A DNA stretch of 38,167 nucleotides. Source: Chara braunii. Taxonomy: Eukaryota > Streptophyta > Charophyceae > Charales > Characeae. The notes beneath the pieces are model-generated. The model worked only from the letters and a program-made list of their open reading frames with translations, was not told the origin of the DNA and did not search any database. The position numbers and the translations under genes are program-made. The stretch covers positions 1,097,838-1,136,004 of the forward strand of contig BFEA01000084.1 of assembly GCA_003427395.1 (NCBI GenBank), in the 5' to 3' direction. Of the stretch, positions 19,882 through 30,341 are shown in pieces (the stretch's first letter is position 1; the number at the start of each line of letters is the position of its first letter).

Positions 19882-22058
19882 GTGTTGGATTGGTTTGGAT
19901 GGCTAGAACACCACCCTATGTCCCTTCTCTTCTATAACTCTCACTCTATACGTCGATGCTTTCTCTTTCTATTCGAAGGGGTTTCTATTTCCTTGGAGGG
20001 TGCGTGTTCTGGTGATAGTGTAGTGTTCGACCAGGATTGTTTGAGATGAGTCCATATGTACCTGGCCCACCCTCAGCGGGGTTTCCGTGCTTGCCACCTA
20101 ATCGCCTGCTCTCATAGTGGGGCCTTGTCTAAGGATTTTGTACCACGTGAGTGGGATGGCTTCAATTACGTGATCTAAAAATTATACTACGTGATGGCAG
20201 TACCATAGGTTTTCTCGCAACTGTTCTCCTATTTTCCAGCCCCGTCTGTCATTGTCCCAGAGATCCCCCACCCTCAATACACCTCGTTTAACCCAACTCT
20301 TTTAGGGTAGGGATGAGCTTGTCATGACGCAGCCACTCGAGTCCGTGATCTATCGATTTCCAAAGAGCTGTTGACGGTAAACTTCCTCCCAACGGTCGGG
20401 GTGGGTCATGTCTGGGAGCGGGAGTCTACGGCACGTGTCTAGCATAGATGGCCAAAAGTTGTCCATTGCCTGACCACCGACATCCAACCCTTCCCTTCCT
20501 TGGGGGAGCTTGCGCGGAATTATCCAAAAACGGTCCTCCAGCCATGTTAATGGGTGGATCGTGTGGGGAGTTTTCGGAGTCGGCCGTGCCAGGTGTTCCA
20601 GAGCTGAAACGCACCACGGACACTGGGGAGTGAGAATAAGTTTTTTAATCCATTTTAATCATATTGCTTGCACATGCGTGGTGCACTCAATTATCCATAG
20701 GCCTCCATTTCCTTGCAATGGATGATTGGATCTCACGCCACTCGGCTTATCACGTTGCTCTGCTCGCCGTCCCCCCTCCATAGGAAAGTTACTGTCTTTT
20801 TTATTGGGCTCCTCACGACTGCTTTGCTTAATGGGCATAGTAACGATTTATACCACAATCTTGCGAAGATTACATCGTTGATTACTAGAGCGCGGCTAAA
20901 AAGGGATGTATGCTTATTTCTCCAGTTGTATTGCTTTGCTGAGCCGGGGCGCTGATCCACTCGTCATTTGTTGGTGGGCGTCTTTCTATGGTCATAGTTA
21001 CCCCTAGAATTCTTACTGGGGTTTCTAACTGCATCCATGTGATGTGTGGTGACTTTGGGGGACGACCCCCTTGATAGTGGATCCACCATCCTTGTGTTTT
21101 GCTCCCCAAGTTGACTATCATGTCGAAGACCTTGGCAAATCTTTTCATCATCCGTTAAATTTCTTCCATGTTACGATGTGTGGCCTCTGCTAGAATTGTG
21201 AGATCATCCGCAAAAAGAGAGCATACTTTGATTGCGTCCTCTAGAATGTGTGTGACACGGATTCTGATGATGTTTTTATTTGCCCTAAGGTTGGCAGCTA
21301 GTGCCTCCATAATGACCAAAAAAAGGAAGGGGGCGATAGGGTCCCCCTGACAGACTGATCGCTCCAAGTATACTAGAGTGGCGCCAGGCATCCGTTGACT
21401 TCGACGCAAGTGGTTGCATTTTGGTGCAGGATTCGTATCCAGCATCTGAAATCTGGTCCAAAGTTCATTTTTTCCAGACATCTGTCAAGGAACAGGCAGA
21501 TCACATGGTGGTATTAAAACTAAGCCTTTTCGAAATCAATGAACACCAAGGCTGCGTTTTAACGGGAGTGTCTTATGAGTTGGAGTACTCTGTGGATTAA
21601 CAGAATGTTCTCCTGTATATTTCTATTTTCCATAAAGCCGGTTTGGGAAGGATGGATGATATCTTNCATTACCGGGATCATTCTGTTAGCCAAGGCTTTG
21701 GACAATATCTTGTATATTACTGTAAGCAGGGTGATAGGGCGGTAATTTCNANTATCCATTTTGTCCTTTTTTTTTTATATAGGAGGGTCAGTATCCCTTG
21801 CCCCACTCTTTCTCTCATCTCTCCTGTGAGCTATACTTCTTCGTAGAGGTCCATGACGTCTTGGCTTAGAAAGTCTCACGTGGTTTTCCAAAATTCTTTA
21901 GGGAAGCCATCAATCTCAGGTGTCTTTTCCTCCTTCATTTGAAGGAGAGCGGTCCATATCTCCTGTTTGGAGAGTGGGGCTTCTAGGGATTCCCGTTGTT
22001 CAGACATCAGTGTTTTGTTAACTGGTTCCAAAAATCTTTTAATTGACGATTGTGGCAT
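19882..22058 (-). pseudogene. LINE-2 ORF2 reverse transcriptase (many breaks)
   Basis: RT palm motifs appear in order on the minus strand in changing frames: P-L-S-K-Q-E-I and KTPEIDGFPKEFW near 21990-21890; NYRPITLLTVIYKILSKALA and IHPSQTGF near 21750-21630; QGDPIAPFLF and LFADDLTIL (the F/YADD catalytic box) near 21360-21190; then thumb text LFSRALVINDVIFARLWYK near 20900-20850. The RQGDP Arg reads Cys. About 10 stops or shifts make it inactive. The part from 20730 to 19890 is the poorly conserved connection to the zf-RVT domain. Confidence 0.88.
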
Positions 22059-23460
22059 AGCGCGTTCGATTTATCTATGTGCGAGGATAAGAGATCTTTA
22101 TAAAAGTCGTATGTTATCATAGTGCAACGAGTTGCGGTCACGGCCGGGGCTGAGTCTCTGGCTTCCGATTCGTAGAGTGCCTCAATCGTGGTCCTTTTGA
22201 GAGGTGTTTTAGCTAGGCTAAAGTAATGAGAGTTCATCGCTCCTTCTGTGGAGAATCTTGATAGCCTTGCCTTGTCTGGGCTCTTTGCCATCGATACTGT
22301 GCATGATTCAAAAGCTGGGACTTCAAGTCAAGAATATGGATTTGTAGTTCAGGGGTCCACGATTCCTGCCCTTGTGAGTTTTGCTTCTGCTCTGCGTCCA
22401 CGCGGTTTTGCATTATCGTAATTTATTGCTGATGTCGTTGTGCAGCTAGATGTTTGAAGGAATCGTTGCATTTTTTTACCATGAAAAAAAGTATGTTGTT
22501 GAACCATGTGATCTGAGAGTTTTGATGAAGGCGGTAGTCTTTCCAGAAGTCCCAAGCCTGCTGTAGGTATTTCTGGAAGGAATCGGACTGCGGTAGGGAG
22601 GTATTAAGTTTATAGTAGCTAGCCCCCTGGTCAAACCGTTTGCGAAAGGTCCAAACTGCCATACACATCTTGTGGTTTAAACCTGGGTATGTGCTAGTTG
22701 GCAGTATTGTTGCTACGGTGAGCCCTCCTCCCAATTCCTCTGATGCCAAGATTAGATCGATTTGGGATTTAGACAGTCTGGCGGGATCATTGTTCTAAGT
22801 GCATGTGAAAGTTTTTTCATACGAGAAACTGCGCCTGAAGGTGTCGAACAACTAAAGGGGAGTGAAGAAGTATTTCAACATCTGCTCATCCTCCTCTGCA
22901 TTGTGTGCGGTAGAGGGGTGGATTTTCCATCGGTCTAGCCATCTATCTGGTGTGACATTGAAATCTCCTGCTAGGATTATCGGGATATCTGGAGTTGGGT
23001 CTGTTTCAATTTTTTCGAAAAAGGTCTTTCTCTCACGGGTTGTGTTAGGGACATATAAAGATATAATGCAAACCACTTCTAGTTTCAACATGCCCAACAC
23101 CTTGACCCATCATCCGTCCTCCTTATCCTCTTCCCAGCTGAGAATTTGTAAATGTGATTCGGATGGGATCTATATTACCACCCCGGCGCTCGCAGGGCTG
23201 GGGGCGAAGGCTTGGTAGCTTTGAAAGGGTCAAACTTGAGCCGTGTGGCGAGCGCCGGGGGCGAAGGCTTGGTAGCTTTGGAAGGGTCAAACTTGCTTAT
23301 GAGCCCTGTGGTGCTCTGGGGTGTCCAGTAGGTGGGTTTCTTGAATGCACACTACATCCGGCCATGTCCTTCCCCCGACCCCCCGCATTAAATCCCATAA
23401 TGCTTTTTTTTTTTTCGGGTTGCGAGATGCTTAACCATTTACATTAATTGATCTAATATC
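22059..23460 (-). pseudogene. LINE-2 ORF2 endonuclease and linker
   Basis: The opening reads INVNG followed by a stop near 23430, then TWPDVVCIQETHL (catalytic Glu) near 23350. ISLYVPNTTRERKTFFEKI and LAGDFNVTPDRW (D, N) lie at 23060-22930, and GLNHKMCMAVW, where the family has SDH, near 22680. The catalytic Asp-His pair is therefore changed to Asn-His. A linker with a helix-rich stretch (22749-22007) leads to the RT. Text is close to LINE-4 (QETHL-MDQPEHHRAHK against QETHL-LDTPEHHRAHK), so the two are recent relatives. Confidence 0.85.
23200..23313. repeat. 57-bp tandem duplication inside LINE-2 endonuclease
   Basis: The unit GGGGGCGAAGGCTTGGTAGC followed by TTTGRAAGGGTCAAACTTG starts at 23200 and again at 23257, period 57 bp (19 codons). 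The frame is kept. LINE-4 has one copy of the corresponding segment. Confidence 0.85.
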
Positions 23461-23728
23461 CAGATCTGCCTGTTGGAGAGTGTGTTTTCATTTTTTGTTC
23501 TTACCATACACCACTTCTAAACAGTCCATCGTAGTTTGTCAGTCCCTTTGCCCCCTTCTCTTATGCGTTTTGTAACGGTGACCACTCTTGTGTCTCCCAA
23601 ATTACCCCCTTATTGAGAATATTTTTTCTTAATATAGTAAAAATACATGTGAGGAGCTCATCAGTTGACCAGATGTCACTAAGTTTTATTTTTAGTTGTA
23701 AGGTATTTAACAACGTGTTATCAGTATG

Positions 23729-23990
23729 TCATGGTAGACCTGCCTCTTTGTTGTGTTCGAATCTCACGTAGAGATCCTTGTAGGTCATCTTCAGGTTTTC
23801 TGATAATACGTTGACGGTGACCCTTGCCCCCGGTTCGTAATGACTTGTAATAAAATTTCTAACCTCGTGGATCCGTAATGCCACTTCTCTCCACATATGC
23901 CAACCGTGTAATGTCATTTCTCCATAGGCTGGGGCATATGGGTCATCTGACTCAGCAGGTGAGAAGGCTAGTTCTCATTTTCCTGTCTTC
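23729..23990 (-). pseudogene. LINE-2 ORF1 C-terminal domain (domain B)
   Basis: Ends in NKEAGLP-stop (TGA at 23729). The body (MTLHGWHMW, EVRNFITSHYEPGARVTV, LKMTYKDLYVRFE) aligns with the ends of ORF1 in LINE-4 (EVKNFLENHYDSG, MAYKDIYVLFNENKEAGLT) and, more weakly, LINE-3 (LTKEAGLK). Probably an RNA-binding or chaperone domain by position. No named family recognised. It is separated from the rest of ORF1 by the insertion at 24049-25172. About 270 nt separate its stop from ORF2. Confidence 0.7.
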
Positions 23991-24048
23991 CTCCTGATTG
24001 AGAGCACGAACACTTTATCTCCCTCCGGCACGCCTTCGTGGTCACAAG

Positions 24049-25172
24049 TGGTTAACGGGGACCCCCACTTTTCGGCCCTGGGTAACGATGAATGATCAAC
24101 ACGGGATTCGTGAAAACCTCACAATCGGAGAAAACCTAACATTTCTTATAAAATGAAAAAATAAAAGTCAAACTGTTATTTTTTACACAAAAAACAGCGT
24201 TTTCAATCGTTTTGCGATAAAGGAGGCAAAAAATCAGGTGAAAAGTCTAGCGTTCCTCAAAATGTGCAAGAAAACCCTTCCTTGCAAAATGCTTTTATAT
24301 GACTATACGTAATTCTCAGTAGTCTGGCAAAAAAACAGAGTTCAAACAGGGTAATTTTCAAGGATGACAAGACAAACTTGAAAGATGTAAAAAAAAATGT
24401 GTTTTGGTGAATACTCATTTATAGGACTATAAGTCAGTTTCCGCAGTTGGGTAAAAGCCAAGCTCTGCATAAAATAATTTATAGGACTATAAATCACTTT
24501 TGAACTTAACAATAAAACCCTTATCAAAAAATATATGTCATTTAAAATAAGAATACAAACAACTTTTGCCTTGGAGACACCTTGAAATTCTTAGCCAAAA
24601 TCGAGTTTAAAATAAAAATATAGGGAAAAAATTTAAAACGAACAATAAAAAATAATATATTCGCCCATGTATGGGAAACCATGTTCAAGCGAACGTATTC
24701 ACGAACAGGAGAATATGTTTGCGCGTTCGAAAAACCCCCGAATAAATTCATCGTGCTACACATCTTATAGGACTATAAACACAATGTTTTTGGATAACAA
24801 AAAATTAGGATATTTCAGTTCTTGAACCTACGGTGCTTCACCAGGTCGTGATTTTCTATGAAAAAAACCGTTTTTTTCCTCGCCCCTTCTGAAAATTTAT
24901 TTTTCTATTCTTTTTTTTGCGGATGTTTCACTTCGCGTAGAATTTTATTCGTGGAGGAGACCTGAAAAACGTACTATCATAATCTTGAATAAATTTAGTG
25001 CAAACCTAACAATTTGTTTTGTTAGGTTTTCATGAATCCTAACATCCTGAAATTAGGGTTTCGGGGTTAAATTTTATGTTTTTTGGAATTTTTTAGATTG
25101 GTGTGAAGTTTGTTTGGGATGACCTTATGATTTTCTTATAAATTGAGGTGAAAAATGGGGGGTCGGTTAACC
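24049..25172. mobile_element. AT-rich DNA transposon/MITE-like element inserted in LINE-2 ORF1
   Basis: The ends are imperfect inverted repeats: left GGTTAACGGGGACCCCCACT (24049-24068, continuing TTTC) against the reverse complement of the right end, GGTTAACCGACCCCCCATTT (25172-25153, continuing TTC). Flanks share a direct CTTCGTGGT-(C)ACA (24033-24045 and 25179-25190), possibly the target duplication or an older repeat. The interior is strongly AT-rich, contrasting with the LINE, and has no transposase. It carries three exact copies of a palindromic 14-mer plus one variant, and a 10-bp hairpin at 25003-25028. LINE-2 ORF1 text resumes on both sides. Confidence 0.75.
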
Positions 25173-25217
25173 TGTTCTCTTCGTGGTACAACCCCTTCTC
25201 AATAAGGTGACGCATNT

Positions 25218-26200
25218 TTGACTTCTTTGAGAGCCCCATTTCCTCTACCGCCTTTGAGGTGTCATCCTCTCCCTGTTTGGTTTGTACACTGTGCGTGGCC
25301 AGTTGTGTATAATCAGGGGGGTGAGGAGGGGGCTTGTTTGTGCAACTCTCGGAAAGGTCTGGCGTTCTTGTCGTTGAGAGGGGGTGAAATTTTTAGTGCA
25401 CGATATTCCAGATTCTGTACAGCAGTTGTTGCCAATCCGTATCCGGGGATGGGTCTTGCCTTAAGGCTTGTTTCAGGCTGCTGCTCTCATCCAGCAAGGA
25501 AAATAGTTGTAAGTAAGCCTCATCCCAGTATGACTCAATTTGCCCTGTGTACAGTCCCTGAAGTTGGACAATTAACCATTCAGCCAGACCCCTTAGCTTG
25601 GTCTCAACATCCGTTTCCCCTTGTGACCCCCAAGCTTCGGGTGTGTTATCTATCATCTCCTTGTCTGGGGGGCCCTTCGGTGGTTTCCAATCTATTGGTT
25701 GGGGCCCAAAAGCTTGAACGAATGAGTCCGTATTGTCCGTGTTGGGGGGTCGTTCTTTTAGGGCCTGAATCCCTTGAGAAGGGTCTAATGCTACTAAGCC
25801 CCCCGAGGAGTTGTTAGCAAAAAAATAGCGGTGACATGTTCCTTTCTTCATCGTGCTACGACTTATTCATCTGTTGAGGGGATGGTGGTACCTTTCCTGT
25901 TTTCGCTTAAATGCAAGTTGTGGAAAAAAAACTATCCTCATGAGCTCTTTGACTCCGCTGTTAATAATTTTCCGAAGAGATTTGGGGGGTTGTGGAAGGA
26001 ATGGTTGTCGGTGTTGACCAAATGGGGTCGCGTACTGGGTGAGGGGTCTTGACTTTTTTTTTTTTTTTAGGGGTCTTGACAGCCTCTGAGTTAGAGGGTA
26101 TTTCTTCCTCTGGCTTTTCTGAGGCATTTGGTAGAGGTTTGAGCAGGTTACTGTTTTTTTTGGTTTTCCTCAGACTGGTCATATGGTTGACGCCAAGGTT
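25218..26200 (-). pseudogene. LINE-2 ORF1 N-terminal and central part with conserved domain A
   Basis: The frame at 26182-25961 is Lys/Pro-rich (linker), and the frame at 25851-25393 ends in a 75-residue segment: ETKLRGLAEWLIVQLQ, YWDEAYLQLFSLLDES, LKQALRQDPS, DWQQLLYRIWNIVH. This aligns with LINE-3 (33215-33010) and LINE-4 (36446-36620) and is called domain A here. A frameshift separates the two parts near 25860-25960. Similarity ends near 26210, so LINE-2 is 5' truncated or diverged there, and no zinc knuckle is seen. Confidence 0.65.
26042..26080 (-). repeat. Bare poly(A) insertion with 12-bp direct repeat
   Basis: AGGGGTCTTGAC occurs at 26042-26053 and 26069-26080, exactly flanking 15 T. 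On the LINE-2 coding strand this is 15 A between two copies of the 12-mer, adding 27 bp (9 codons) in frame: VKTP-KKKKK-VKTP. Confidence 0.85.
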
Positions 26201-26528
26201 TTGCTATAGCAATTGAGAGTCTTTCCTCCTTTCTTTATGGCCATTGTTCTCACAGGATTTGAACGTGTCACCTGACGGATGTGAGGAGTACGTGTCAGTA
26301 GTTTCTATGACTTTTTAGTAGTTAGTTGTTTTAGGCATTTGAGTTGTTCTCTTTAAAAACTGAAAAATGCGTCGCGACTAATTCTCGGTACTACGGCATA
26401 CTACTGCCATACAATTTCATTTTGTTTGTTGGTTTTTGAAGATGTTTTCAACGCATGAAAGAAAATATTGTCAAGCCGCTTCTTAATTTATCACACGTCG
26501 TCTCCGGGATGAGTTTGTCATTCCAGGT
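26201..26528. other. No recognisable feature
   Basis: Between the fading LINE-2 ORF1 and the SINE-A poly(T). No motif, long frame or repeat noticed. Confidence 0.3.
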
Positions 26529-26790
26529 ATCTTTTTTTTTTTCTTTTTTTTTTTTGAACAATCCCTTTGGTGCTAGCAGTGCTGGTAAGAGCAGACAGCG
26601 CTATCACCTGGGGAGAGACTCCGTCTATTGATGAGGAACATCACCTACTGGAAAACAAGTCCAGGGTCCCTTGTACAAAATGTATCAGGAAACAGAGAAC
26701 TTGGCAGAAGGATTGAGAAAGTATCTAAAAAATACATGAGGATTTAACTGAGCAGGTTGCTGAAGTCCCTAGCATGGAAAAACAAAATTG
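26529..26790 (-). repeat. SINE-A copy 5
   Basis: Poly(T) with one C at about 26531-26556 (the poly(A) end on the minus strand), then the GCTAGCAGTGCTGG segment, the family box at 26624-26672 and an AACTGAGCAGG segment at 26737 that copy 1 also has. TTCCAGG just outside the tail (26522) and again near 26795 may be a short target duplication. It sits between LINE-2 and LINE-3. Confidence 0.65.
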
Positions 26791-26959
26791 CTTTTCCAGG
26801 AAAGTCTATAACTGCCTACCAGGACTTTGAGTAACACCTTGGATATCCTCTCAACCAGTCTTAGGAGGATCGACCAAGTGAGGAGGGGGATGAGGGGGCA
26901 GGTCCTGCGTCTAGGGGGAAACTTATGCAGACAACCTAAGCCTCATATTCCCTTTCTCC
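26791..26959. other. No recognisable feature; probable LINE-3 3' end
   Basis: No coding similarity. Located where the LINE-3 3' UTR should lie, but no poly(A) tail was found to mark the end. Confidence 0.3.
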
Positions 26960-28607
26960 ATCCTGACTGGTCCCACGTGGATTGTGTTGGGCAGGTTCCA
27001 TAGTGTCTCGGCCATACCAGTTCAACTCAACTAAGGTATTATTTGGTGGTGTCCGCATGTAGTTGGTTCCAAATCCAAGCCCATCCACGTCAAGTTAGGA
27101 TGGAGGTTGGGCACTGCAGAACGAGGTGCTCGATTGTCTCGTTGTTCCTTCGAGAAGGGAAGCGCTCCACACACGGGAGACACTAGGGGAGAGCCAACCC
27201 TTTCTGCTCGAGGTGGGTATGGCCTATAAGCCATGCGTTCGTCGGTAAACAACGGTGGGAAATTTGTCATTGGAGTGAGGCAAACTTGGTCGGTTTGTTC
27301 TTCACCTCTTTAAACCATTTAATCGGTCTCATGACTTCAAATAGGACGTTTAGGTGTTGTGCCCAATGATCAACTATACGATCCGTCAAATTTAGTCTAG
27401 TCCTAAGTATCCGATAGCCTGAGGTCGCTTTAACTCCTAGTGTATGGAGGTACGGATATTTGGGTCTTTCGTTCCTTGTTGGAACCTTCCATCTCCATTC
27501 CGCCACATCTATGGGGAGATCCTGGATTGGCACTTCTGGCCTAAATGCCACCCATGATTCTTTTTCAAGTAGGACTCTCACCCTNTGAACTGTCTTGACA
27601 TCAATCCAAAAAANCTCATCCGGCANACCCCTAATCAAGTGGTTTAGATGTGTTCGATAAAATAGGTTTACAAGCACTTCGCCCGGTCTGACCGTAAGTA
27701 CTTCCCCTACTCGAGTTGCATCTCCTTTTAAGACCACTCAGTNNCCTTCTTCCACTATTGGCCCTCGTCGAAGAGTTCGCACTCATGTGAGGGTGAGGGC
27801 AAAGAGTATCNGATCCAGCCACTCCCCTATTTTTTGGCANTGAGTGAGCTTTTCTCTCAGCTGCTCCTCTGAGAGTCAATCATTCCTTGCTTGGTCTCAC
27901 AAGTGTCCAACTCTTGTGACCCTTTTCTTCACCCATCCATTCCACGGACGACATGAGCTGAGCAACACCCGCCCATATCAGTCCGTTATCCAACGGTTCT
28001 CGAAAAGCGGTTGGCGCGCGACTTCCTCTCACCTTTCGGGAAATGGCCTATTTGGGAGCGGGAGCCTCCATCAATGCTTGAATAGATTGACCCAAAAGTC
28101 GTCTTTTTGCATGTCCCTACAGGCTGCGGTGCGATCTGAGTGTGGTCGGGGCCGGGTGGGGGGCCTGGGAATTGTCCAGAAGACATCATCTAGCCAAGGG
28201 ACAGGGTGTGTTGTGGGTGCAGCCACTGGAGCCAACCTCGACAGTTGTTCCCAGGCTAGGGGNTCCGAGGTAAAGTCGGGGGTGCAAATAAGCCGCTTCA
28301 ACCATTGGAGCGAGAGAGCAGTCNTTTGGGTGGCAGGGTCAAGTATGCCCAGACCCCCTTGTACCCTTGGCTGCACCACCGCATCCCAGGTCACCCGACT
28401 AATAGTGTGTTGGGCTTTGTGGTTGNGTCTCCATAAAAAGGNTGCCACTTGCTGCTTCAGGGTCTTGGATACCGCTCTAGATAGAGGCCANATTGTCGAT
28501 TTATACCAGATTGACGCCAAGACCATGTTGTTTATGACCAGGGCCCTACCCAATAGTGACGTATGCTTGTCTTTCCAAGTTCCCAACTTTTGCAGAGTCG
28601 GGCCCAT
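26960..28607 (-). pseudogene. LINE-3 ORF2 thumb and zf-RVT region
   Basis: Thumb text near 28600-28480 (DKHTSLLGRALVINNMVLAS, IWYKS) is almost the same as in LINE-2 (HTSLFSRALVINDVIFARLW). The tower/connection follows (SRVTWDAVVQPRVQGGLGIL), a segment conserved in these LINEs. The zf-RVT start lies at 27420-27270 (DHWAQHLNV, PIKWFKEVKNKPTKFASLQ). The finger itself (27270-27031) is readable only across frames. Several Ns and frame changes are present. Ends near 26960. Confidence 0.82.
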
Positions 28608-28739
28608 TATCCAATTATCGTTACTNGCCGGCTTTCCTTCGGCTAAAAGTGAAATTCCTAGGACTCTGATGAGGGTTTCTCAGGGGAGCCATGTCACNTT
28701 GGGCCGCTCTGAGGGTATTCCACCGTCATGGTGCATCNA

Positions 28740-30119
28740 TCATCCCAATGTCTTGTTGCCCCAGTTAATTGTCATATCTGAGATGGNGCAAAACCGGGCC
28801 ATCNGTNTTTCAATTTCCTCCATGTTTAATGTTNAGGCTTCTACNATCAGGGTGAGGTCATCTGCAAATAATGAGTGTACTTGAATTGCCTCACATGGGA
28901 TAGAGACCGTTTGAATCCTGCTTATATTTCGGTTGGCTCTAAGATTGGTCGCTAGGGCTTCAATCACTGCCACAAAAAGATAGGGTGTGATCGGGTCACC
29001 TTGGTGGACCGATCGCTGCAGAGGGAAGTCCGGGGNNAGGTTCCCATTAATTTTGACCCGATTAGTAGTGTTTCGATGGAGTATCCTCACCCACCTCNTA
29101 AAGGTACTTCAAAAGTTNATTTTTTCCANANATTTATTCAAGAAATGTCAATCCACATGGTTGTATGTCTTCTCAAAATCACTAAAAAGGAAGGCAGTGT
29201 TACACTTGGACTGACGAGATATCCTTAATAGCTCATTTATTAGGAGGATGTTATCCTGAATACGCCGCCCTTTAAGGAAGCCCNTTTGTGAGGGGTGAAT
29301 GATTTGTTGTAATGACGACGTCATACGGTTTGTTAATGCTTTGGCTAACATTTTGTAGACTACAGTTAACAATGTAATCAGCCAGTAGATGCGGATGTTC
29401 ATTTTGTCCTTTTTTTTTGTATAGTAGTGTGATGACCCCTTGGTCCACCGCTTCCTCCATCTCTCCCTCTTCCCACACCCTGTGGTAAAATATCATTAAG
29501 TTAGCTTACCAGGGCGGACGTCCGGGACCCTTCTGGATGTCCGGCTTGTCCGGTCGGACAACTGGGGAGACGTCCTCCCGAGACAGTATGTTCGACCCTC
29601 TAAAAAAATAAAAATAAAAAAAATAAAAAAATAAAAAAATTATGTGGGTTCTCCCTCGCATGAGGTATATGCCACAAAATGTGTGGATCATTTGAGCCCA
29701 CAAAAAAAAGATAAAAATCGCCAAAGGTTTTTGTGTCAGTTTCACTTAAACGGGTGGGGTCAATTTCAATAACGCACCCCAACCTACCCCCCCAAAACCC
29801 CTTTTCCCCATGTTTTGCATCTTTTTTTTTTTTGCTCAAAATGAGCTGAAGTTTTTTTTAATGGGGTAACCTCATGTAGCGCAGCCCCTCCCCATTTTTA
29901 TTTTTATTTTTTTGCTATTTATTTTGGAGAAAACGAGTTGTCCGGGATTCCAGACAACTCCCTCACCGGACGTCCGACGCAGACGTCTTGGGGAAATGTC
30001 TCCAATCGGACGTCTGGTAACCTAGCCATCAAGTCTTCCGCCATAAAGGTCCAGAAAGTCTCCCAAAATTCCTTCGGGAAGCCATCCACTCTCGAGGTCT
30101 TCTCTTCCTCCATCTGCAT
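28740..30119 (-). pseudogene. LINE-3 ORF2 reverse transcriptase, split by an insertion
   Basis: EEKTSRVDGFPKEFWETF (30110-30055) opens the palm. After the inserted element at 29504-30022 it continues VITLLYKKKGQNEH, LITLLTVVYKMLAKALTNRM, IHPSQ-GFLKGRRIQDNIL, HQGDPITPYLF and LFADDLTL (catalytic box). The family RQGDP motif reads HQGDP. Removing the insert plus one TA copy makes the two halves continuous in one frame, so the element entered an RT that was still open at that point. Confidence 0.87.
29504..30022. mobile_element. 519-bp MITE with TA target duplication
   Basis: Bounded by TA at 29502-29503 and 30023-30024. The ends are GCTTACCAG against GGTTACCAG (reverse complement of the right end), 8 of 9 matching, followed on both sides by GC-rich subterminal text with several CGGACGTCCG and GACGTC palindromes and TTGTCCGG/CCGGACAA pairs. 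The interior is A/T-rich with homopolymers and no transposase. TA duplication and short inverted repeats fit a Tc1/mariner-type non-autonomous element. Family not identified. Confidence 0.82.
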
Positions 30120-30128
30120 AAGAGTGGT

Positions 30129-30341
30129 TCATATCTCTTCCCTGCTGAGCGGACAGTCTAGTGCTTCTTGCATCTGCTGAAAGAGCGATTTAGTAAGGGG
30201 AGTAAAAAACTCCTTTATTTCTCTATCCCTTGTGGAGGCCGTATCAACTTGGGTGCGAGAAGTTAAAAGGTCTTTGTAGAAGTCCCTGACCACCTTCATG
30301 CGCTGTGGCGTGGAGGTGGCCAATGGCCTCTCCGGTGCAAT
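30129..30341 (-). pseudogene. LINE-3 ORF2 linker before the RT
   Basis: ERPLATSTPQRMKVVRDFYK then DLLTSRTQ aligns with the LINE-2 linker (TATRCTMITYDFYKDLLSS). The reading resumes on the other side of the insertion at 30342-30868 with IEAFLDP, matching LINE-2 TIEALYES. Confidence 0.7.

Noticed and set aside
24419-24778. CRISPR array from the repeated 14-mers
   Set aside because: Only three exact short palindromes with unequal spacing in a eukaryotic AT-rich element; no spacers and no Cas genes.
25050-25075. Telomere-type TTAGGG sequence
   Set aside because: A single TTAGGG-like unit, no array.
28666-28673. CTGATGAG box as a hammerhead
   Set aside because: No helices or GAAA; inside LINE-3 ORF2.
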